From JAUXIQ01 sp030620925 [NCBI: Nitrospinota bacterium] (GTDB lineage: Bacteria > JAUXIQ01), in assembly GCA_030620925.1 (NCBI GenBank), contig JAUXIQ010000062.1, positions 1 through 8,674 of the forward strand: DNA of 8,674 nucleotides, given 5' to 3'. Both the position numbers and the translations under genes were made by a program. This document shows, in pieces, positions 5,750 to 8,674 of the stretch. Below the pieces are notes generated by a model. That model searched no databases and was not told where the DNA came from. It saw only the letters and a list, made by a program, of their open reading frames with translations. Position 1 is the first letter of the stretch, and each line of letters opens with the position of its first letter.

Positions 5750-6003
5750 ATGATCAATGTAGCCCACAAAGTCTTGCCTGATGAATCTCAGGTGTTCTTA
5801 AACCACCTTCTGATTTGCGGTGAATACCGGCACAATGTGATAGACAAGGCGAAGGTAATTAGTGACCCTCTGATTTCTGATGAATACCTGCTTACTATGA
5901 TAGACCAGGCAAGGATAATTAGAGACCCTCTGGTTTCCGATGAATACCTTCTTATTGCGACTGAAATGGAAGAAATTAGAGAGCTTCTGATTTCCGGCAA
6001 TTA
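5750..6003 (+). CDS. Small protein of 20-residue tandem repeats, 84 aa, function unknown
   Basis: I do not recognise this protein. After a 19-residue head (MINVAHKVLPDESQVFLNH) it consists of three consecutive units beginning at residues 20, 40 and 60 and a truncated fourth at 79. The unit approximates [L/P]-L-I-S-D-E-Y-L-L-x-x-I-D-x-A-x-I-I-R-D. At the DNA level the period is 60, 60, then 57 bases. The repeats are mostly helical in character, acidic and leucine/isoleucine-rich, and carry no signal peptide. A near-consensus Shine-Dalgarno site supports translation. The gene is divergent from the ferredoxin-like gene (248 bases between starts) and convergent with csaA. No terminator with a good T tract follows on the plus strand. 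It might be a short helical-repeat adaptor, a remnant of a longer repeat protein, or a by-product of tandem DNA duplication; I cannot choose between these. Confidence 0.6.
5807..6000 (+). repeat. 60-base tandem repeat inside the 84-aa gene
   Basis: Units start at 5807, 5867 and 5927, with a partial unit at 5984. The cores CTCTGATTTCTGATGAATAC and AATTAGAGAC recur with few changes. The units are a multiple of three, so the repeat keeps frames open on both strands, which explains the antisense frames over this interval. Confidence 0.85.
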
Positions 6004-6086
6004 GGAGACCGACCACGGCCAAGGGTGGTGAGATGAACTCAAACGGCAGTAAAAGTGAATGGAAATTTAGCTGAATTAAGTTAGAG

Positions 6087-6110
6087 AAAAATCCTTTAGA
6101 GATTGGATTT
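6087..6110 (-). terminator. Weak terminator candidate after csaA
   Basis: On the minus strand AAATCC (6105-6110) and GGATTT (6089-6094) can pair around a 10-base loop, and the second arm runs into a stretch of T (6087-6091). It begins 15 bases after the csaA stop. The stem is short and AT-rich, so efficiency would be low. Confidence 0.3.
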
Positions 6111-6125
6111 CACCGGCCAGGGCTG

Positions 6126-6461
6126 TCATCCTATTTTCCCACCCGGAGGCACGTCCTCATCCGGCCGGATCAAGACCACCTCATCATCATCCAACACCAC
6201 CCCCAGCACCAGCACTTCCGACATAAAATTCGCTATCTGACGGGGCGGAAAATTCACCACCGCCAGGATGAGTCTCCCCATCAGGTTTTCTTTGCTGTAA
6301 AGCCGGGTGATCCGGGCGCTGGATTTCTTTACTCCCAGGCTCCCGAAATCTATCCAGAGCTTATAGGCAGGTTTTCGCGCCTCGGGAAAATCCTCAACCT
6401 CAGTGATTTTACCGACGCGTATATCCACCTTTTCAAATTGATCGTAAGTTATTTGTGCCAT
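6126..6461 (-). CDS. csaA: CsaA-type tRNA-binding domain protein (putative secretion chaperone), 111 aa
   Basis: The whole protein is one OB-fold tRNA-binding domain of the EMAP-II/Trbp111 type, the size usual for CsaA (about 110 residues, a homodimer). Recognisable blocks are FEKVDIRVGKI (residues 9-19), DFPEARKPAYKLWIDFG (24-40), KKSSARITRLY (45-55), NFPPRQIANFMSEVLVLG (69-86) and the C-terminal LIRPDEDVPPGGKIG. These closely follow the Bacillus subtilis CsaA pattern. Family members bind tRNA, and CsaA has been described as an export-related chaperone; which role applies here is inference. It has no signal peptide and is cytoplasmic. The ATG at 6461 matches the family N-terminus but lacks an evident Shine-Dalgarno site. 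It starts 48 bases after the stop of the TPR gene on the same strand, so translation may depend on that transcript or be leaderless from its own promoter. Confidence 0.92.
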   Translation of the reverse strand: MAQITYDQFEKVDIRVGKITEVEDFPEARKPAYKLWIDFGSLGVKKSSARITRLYSKENLMGRLILAVVNFPPRQIANFMSEVLVLGVVLDDDEVVLIRPDEDVPPGGKIG

Positions 6462-6509
6462 GGTTGTCTATTAAACGGCGAAGAGCCGATCCTTTTCCTT
6501 GTAATCTTT

Positions 6510-8674
6510 TTATTTATTGCTGGAAGCCTCTCTTATAATTTCGTGCAAAATTTCCCTTTCTTTATCATTTACCTTTCTACCGGTCTCCTTGTATTTGCTT
6601 TCTATTTCGATCAAAAGCTCGATTTTATCTCTAACGATTTCGATTTGTTTGACTGCGAGAAGGGCACAGTCATATTGACCAGCCTCCGCACACTTGACGG
6701 CTATTTTGTTCAACAACCAGGGTTTGTCCTTGGAATCCTCTATTGATCCGACTGCCTGAAGGGCCCGATTGTATTCTCCGACGTTAACATATACGAGAGC
6801 TATTTCGCTCAACACCCAGGTTTTGCCATCATCTTCCATTTTTTCGGCTGCCTGAAGGGCCCAATCGTATTCTCCAGCCCTGGCATATCCGAGTTCTTTT
6901 TCGCCCGACAACATGTCTCTTTCGAGAGCTATTTTGCTCAACAACATGGCTCTGATATCAGCATCCTCTATTGTTTCGGCTGCCTGGAGGGCCAGGGATA
7001 ATACCTCGGAAGCTTTATCCTTTTCGCCGACCTCAGCATATCCGAGAGCTATTTTGCTCAACACCCTGGCTCTGATATCAGCATCCTCTATTGTTTCGGC
7101 TGCCTGGAGGGCCAGGGATAATACCTCGGAAGCTTTATCCTTTTCTCCGACCCTGGCATATCCGAAAGCTATTTCGCTCAACACACTGGCTCTGATATCA
7201 GCATCCTCTATTTTTTCGGCTGTCTGAAGGGCCAGGAAGAATAACTTAGAAGCTTTATCTTTTTCTCCGACCTCAGCATATTCGAAAGCTATTACGGTCA
7301 ACATGATGGCTTTGATATTAGTATCCTCTATTGTTTCGGATACCTGAAGGGCCAGATCGTATTCTCCTGCCTCAATATATATGTCAGCCATTTCGCTCAA
7401 CACACGGGCTTTGCTATTAGTATCCCTTATTGTTTCGGCTGTCTCAATGGCCAGGAATAATATCTTGGAAGCTTTACCCTTGTCTCCGACCTCAGCATAT
7501 TCGAAAGCTATTATACTCAACACCATAGCTCTGATATCAGCATCCTCTATTTTGTCGGCTGTCTCAATGGCCAGATCGTATTCTCCAGCCTCAATATATA
7601 TGCCAGCCATTTCGCTCAACACGCGGGCTTTGCTATTAGTATCCTCTATTGTTTCGGATACTTGAAGGGCCCGATCGTATTCTCCTGCCTTAATATATCC
7701 GAGAGCTATTAGGCTCAACACCTTGGCTCTGATATCAGCAGCCTCTATTTTGTCGGCTGCCTGAAGGACTTGATCGTATTCTCCAGCCTCAATATATATG
7801 CCAGTTATTTGGCGCAACACACGGTTTTTGCTATTAGTATCCTCTATTTTGGCGGTGGCCTGAAGGGCCAGGAAGAATACCTCAGAAGCTTTATCCTTTT
7901 CTCCGACCTTAGTATATCCGCGAGCTATTTCTCTCAACACGCGGGCTTTGCTATTAGCATCCTCTATTTTGTCGACTACCTGAAGGGCCCGACCGTATTC
8001 GCCGGCCTCAATATATCCGAAAGCTATTACGCCCAACATCCTGGCTTTGCTATCAGCATCCTCTATTTTGGCGGTGGCCTGAAGGGCCAGGAAGAATACC
8101 TCAGAAGCTTTATCCTTTTCTCCGACCCTGGCATATACGTGACCTATTACGCTCAACACCCTGGCTCTGCTATCAGCGCCCTCTATTTTGTCGACTACCT
8201 GAAGGGCCCGATCGTATTCGCCGGCCCCGGCATATCCGCGAGCTATTTTTCTCAACACGCGGGCTTTGCTATCAGCAGCCTCTATTTTTTCGGCTGCCTG
8301 AAGGGCCAGGAAGAATACCTCAGAAGCTTTATCCTTTTCTCCGACCTTAGTATATCCGTGAGCTATTTCTTTCAACACCCAGGTTTTGCTATCAGCATCC
8401 TCTATTTTTTCGGCTGCTTGAAGGGCCAGGGATAATACCCCGGAAGCTTTATCTTTTTCTCCGGCTTGCGCATACCTGAAAGCTATTTCGATCAACATCC
8501 CGGCTTTGCTATCAGCATCCTCTATTTTTTCGGCTGCTTGAAGGACCAGGGATAATACCCCGGAAGCTTTATCTTTTTCTCCGACCTTTGCATAACTGCG
8601 AGCTATTTCTCTCAACACCGTGGCTTTGCTATCAGCATCCTCTATTTTTTCGGCTGCCTGAAGGGCCAGGAAGA
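6510..8674 (-). CDS. Long TPR-like helical repeat protein, at least 720 aa, 5' end outside window
   Basis: The frame is open to the right edge and the repeat pattern continues there, so the GTG at 8618 is not the start. Visible are the end of one unit, 18 full units and a 39-residue charged C-terminal cap. The consensus of a short unit is SKARVLSEIA-x-x-Y-x-EAGEYD-x-ALQ-x-x-x-KIEDAD, a tetratricopeptide-like helix pair with Ala, Gly and Tyr at expected places. Units come in two lengths: 33 residues (eight) and 40 residues (nine, with KDKASEVLSLALQAA in the second helix). One unit of 43 residues has an insertion. Such arrays form superhelical scaffolds for protein binding; the partner is unknown, and any catalytic or sensor domain would lie in the missing N-terminal part. 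No membrane segment is seen. It precedes csaA by 48 bases on the same strand. High DNA identity between units points to recent expansion. Confidence 0.85.
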   Translation of the reverse strand, partial: FLALQAAEKIEDADSKATVLREIARSYAKVGEKDKASGVLSLVLQAAEKIEDADSKAGMLIEIAFRYAQAGEKDKASGVLSLALQAAEKIEDADSKTWVLKEIAHGYTKVGEKDKASEVFFLALQAAEKIEAADSKARVLRKIARGYAGAGEYDRALQVVDKIEGADSRARVLSVIGHVYARVGEKDKASEVFFLALQATAKIEDADSKARMLGVIAFGYIEAGEYGRALQVVDKIEDANSKARVLREIARGYTKVGEKDKASEVFFLALQATAKIEDTNSKNRVLRQITGIYIEAGEYDQVLQAADKIEAADIRAKVLSLIALGYIKAGEYDRALQVSETIEDTNSKARVLSEMAGIYIEAGEYDLAIETADKIEDADIRAMVLSIIAFEYAEVGDKGKASKILFLAIETAETIRDTNSKARVLSEMADIYIEAGEYDLALQVSETIEDTNIKAIMLTVIAFEYAEVGEKDKASKLFFLALQTAEKIEDADIRASVLSEIAFGYARVGEKDKASEVLSLALQAAETIEDADIRARVLSKIALGYAEVGEKDKASEVLSLALQAAETIEDADIRAMLLSKIALERDMLSGEKELGYARAGEYDWALQAAEKMEDDGKTWVLSEIALVYVNVGEYNRALQAVGSIEDSKDKPWLLNKIAVKCAEAGQYDCALLAVKQIEIVRDKIELLIEIESKYKETGRKVNDKEREILHEIIREASSNK
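6630..8672 (-). repeat. Tandem 99- and 120-base coding repeats of the TPR-like gene
   Basis: Unit starts on the minus strand fall at 8630, 8510, 8390, 8270, 8171, 8051, 7952, 7832, 7733, 7634, 7535, 7415, 7316, 7196, 7076, 6956, 6827 and 6728, with a partial unit at 8672-8631. Bases 6947-7025 are identical to 7067-7145 (79 bases, 120 apart). Bases 8385-8460 and 8505-8580 differ at one position. A 219-base period (one 40- plus one 33-residue unit) links 7962 with 8181 and 7861 with 8080. Confidence 0.92.

Noticed and set aside
5515-5769. Hydrophobic 84-codon minus-strand frame upstream of the ferredoxin-like gene
   Set aside because: It begins with a TTG without a Shine-Dalgarno site, overlaps the 84-aa gene start and crosses the leader hairpin. 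Its hydrophobic character follows from T-rich non-coding DNA.
5788-6022. Two minus-strand frames over the 60-base repeat
   Set aside because: They mirror the plus-strand repeat and lack a ribosome binding site, while the plus-strand frame has AAGGAGG at ideal spacing.
6470-6490. Terminator between the TPR gene and csaA
   Set aside because: Only a 4-base-pair CGGC/GCCG stem followed by three T residues is present, too weak for intrinsic termination.
7770-8435. Long plus-strand open frame of 221 codons across the TPR region
   Set aside because: It is antisense to the TPR gene and stays open only because the 99- and 120-base units are multiples of three; it has no Shine-Dalgarno site, and its translation is a mirror of the repeat. 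Similar shorter antisense frames at 6913-7227 and 7381-7665 are rejected for the same reason.
6630-8672. CRISPR-like array
   Set aside because: The regular repeats are whole coding units of 99 or 120 bases with no unique spacers between them, and they translate to one continuous TPR-like protein.

Overview
This looks like bacterial chromosome from an anaerobe. The main clues are a formate dehydrogenase catalytic subunit with cysteine at the active site and a cytoplasmic protein very rich in iron-sulfur cysteines. Shine-Dalgarno sites, a bacterial tRNA with encoded CCA and a rho-independent terminator support Bacteria. A Desulfobacterota-like or other syntrophic or acetogenic anaerobe would fit, but the sequence alone does not fix the taxon.

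Layout, left to right. Bases 1-2094 (+) hold the 3' three-quarters of a formate dehydrogenase alpha subunit; its N-terminal ferredoxin-like part lies outside the window. An unrecognised 128-codon gene converges on it (2175-2561, -). A 650-base AT-rich stretch follows, which contains no convincing gene. Next is a minus-strand tRNA-Arg(CCU) at 3213-3289 with its own promoter. Just upstream of that promoter is a strong terminator that closes a small secreted-protein gene (3582-4073, -). Then comes a 358-residue dicluster ferredoxin-like protein (4425-5501, -) with an imperfect hairpin in its leader. A divergent 84-residue protein built of 20-residue tandem repeats (5750-6003, +) has one of the best ribosome binding sites in the window. 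The last part, on the minus strand, is a long TPR-like repeat protein running off the right edge (6510-8674) and, 48 bases downstream of it, a csaA-type tRNA-binding protein (6126-6461).

The genes do not form one obvious operon. The formate dehydrogenase and the ferredoxin-like protein share a redox theme but are 2.3 kb apart, in opposite orientation, and separated by a terminator. The TPR gene and csaA may be co-transcribed. No phage, insertion sequence, CRISPR array, toxin-antitoxin pair or defence system was recognised. The least explained items are the two-length TPR array with nested duplications and the small 20-residue-repeat protein. I do not claim a new system; these are the places worth checking.
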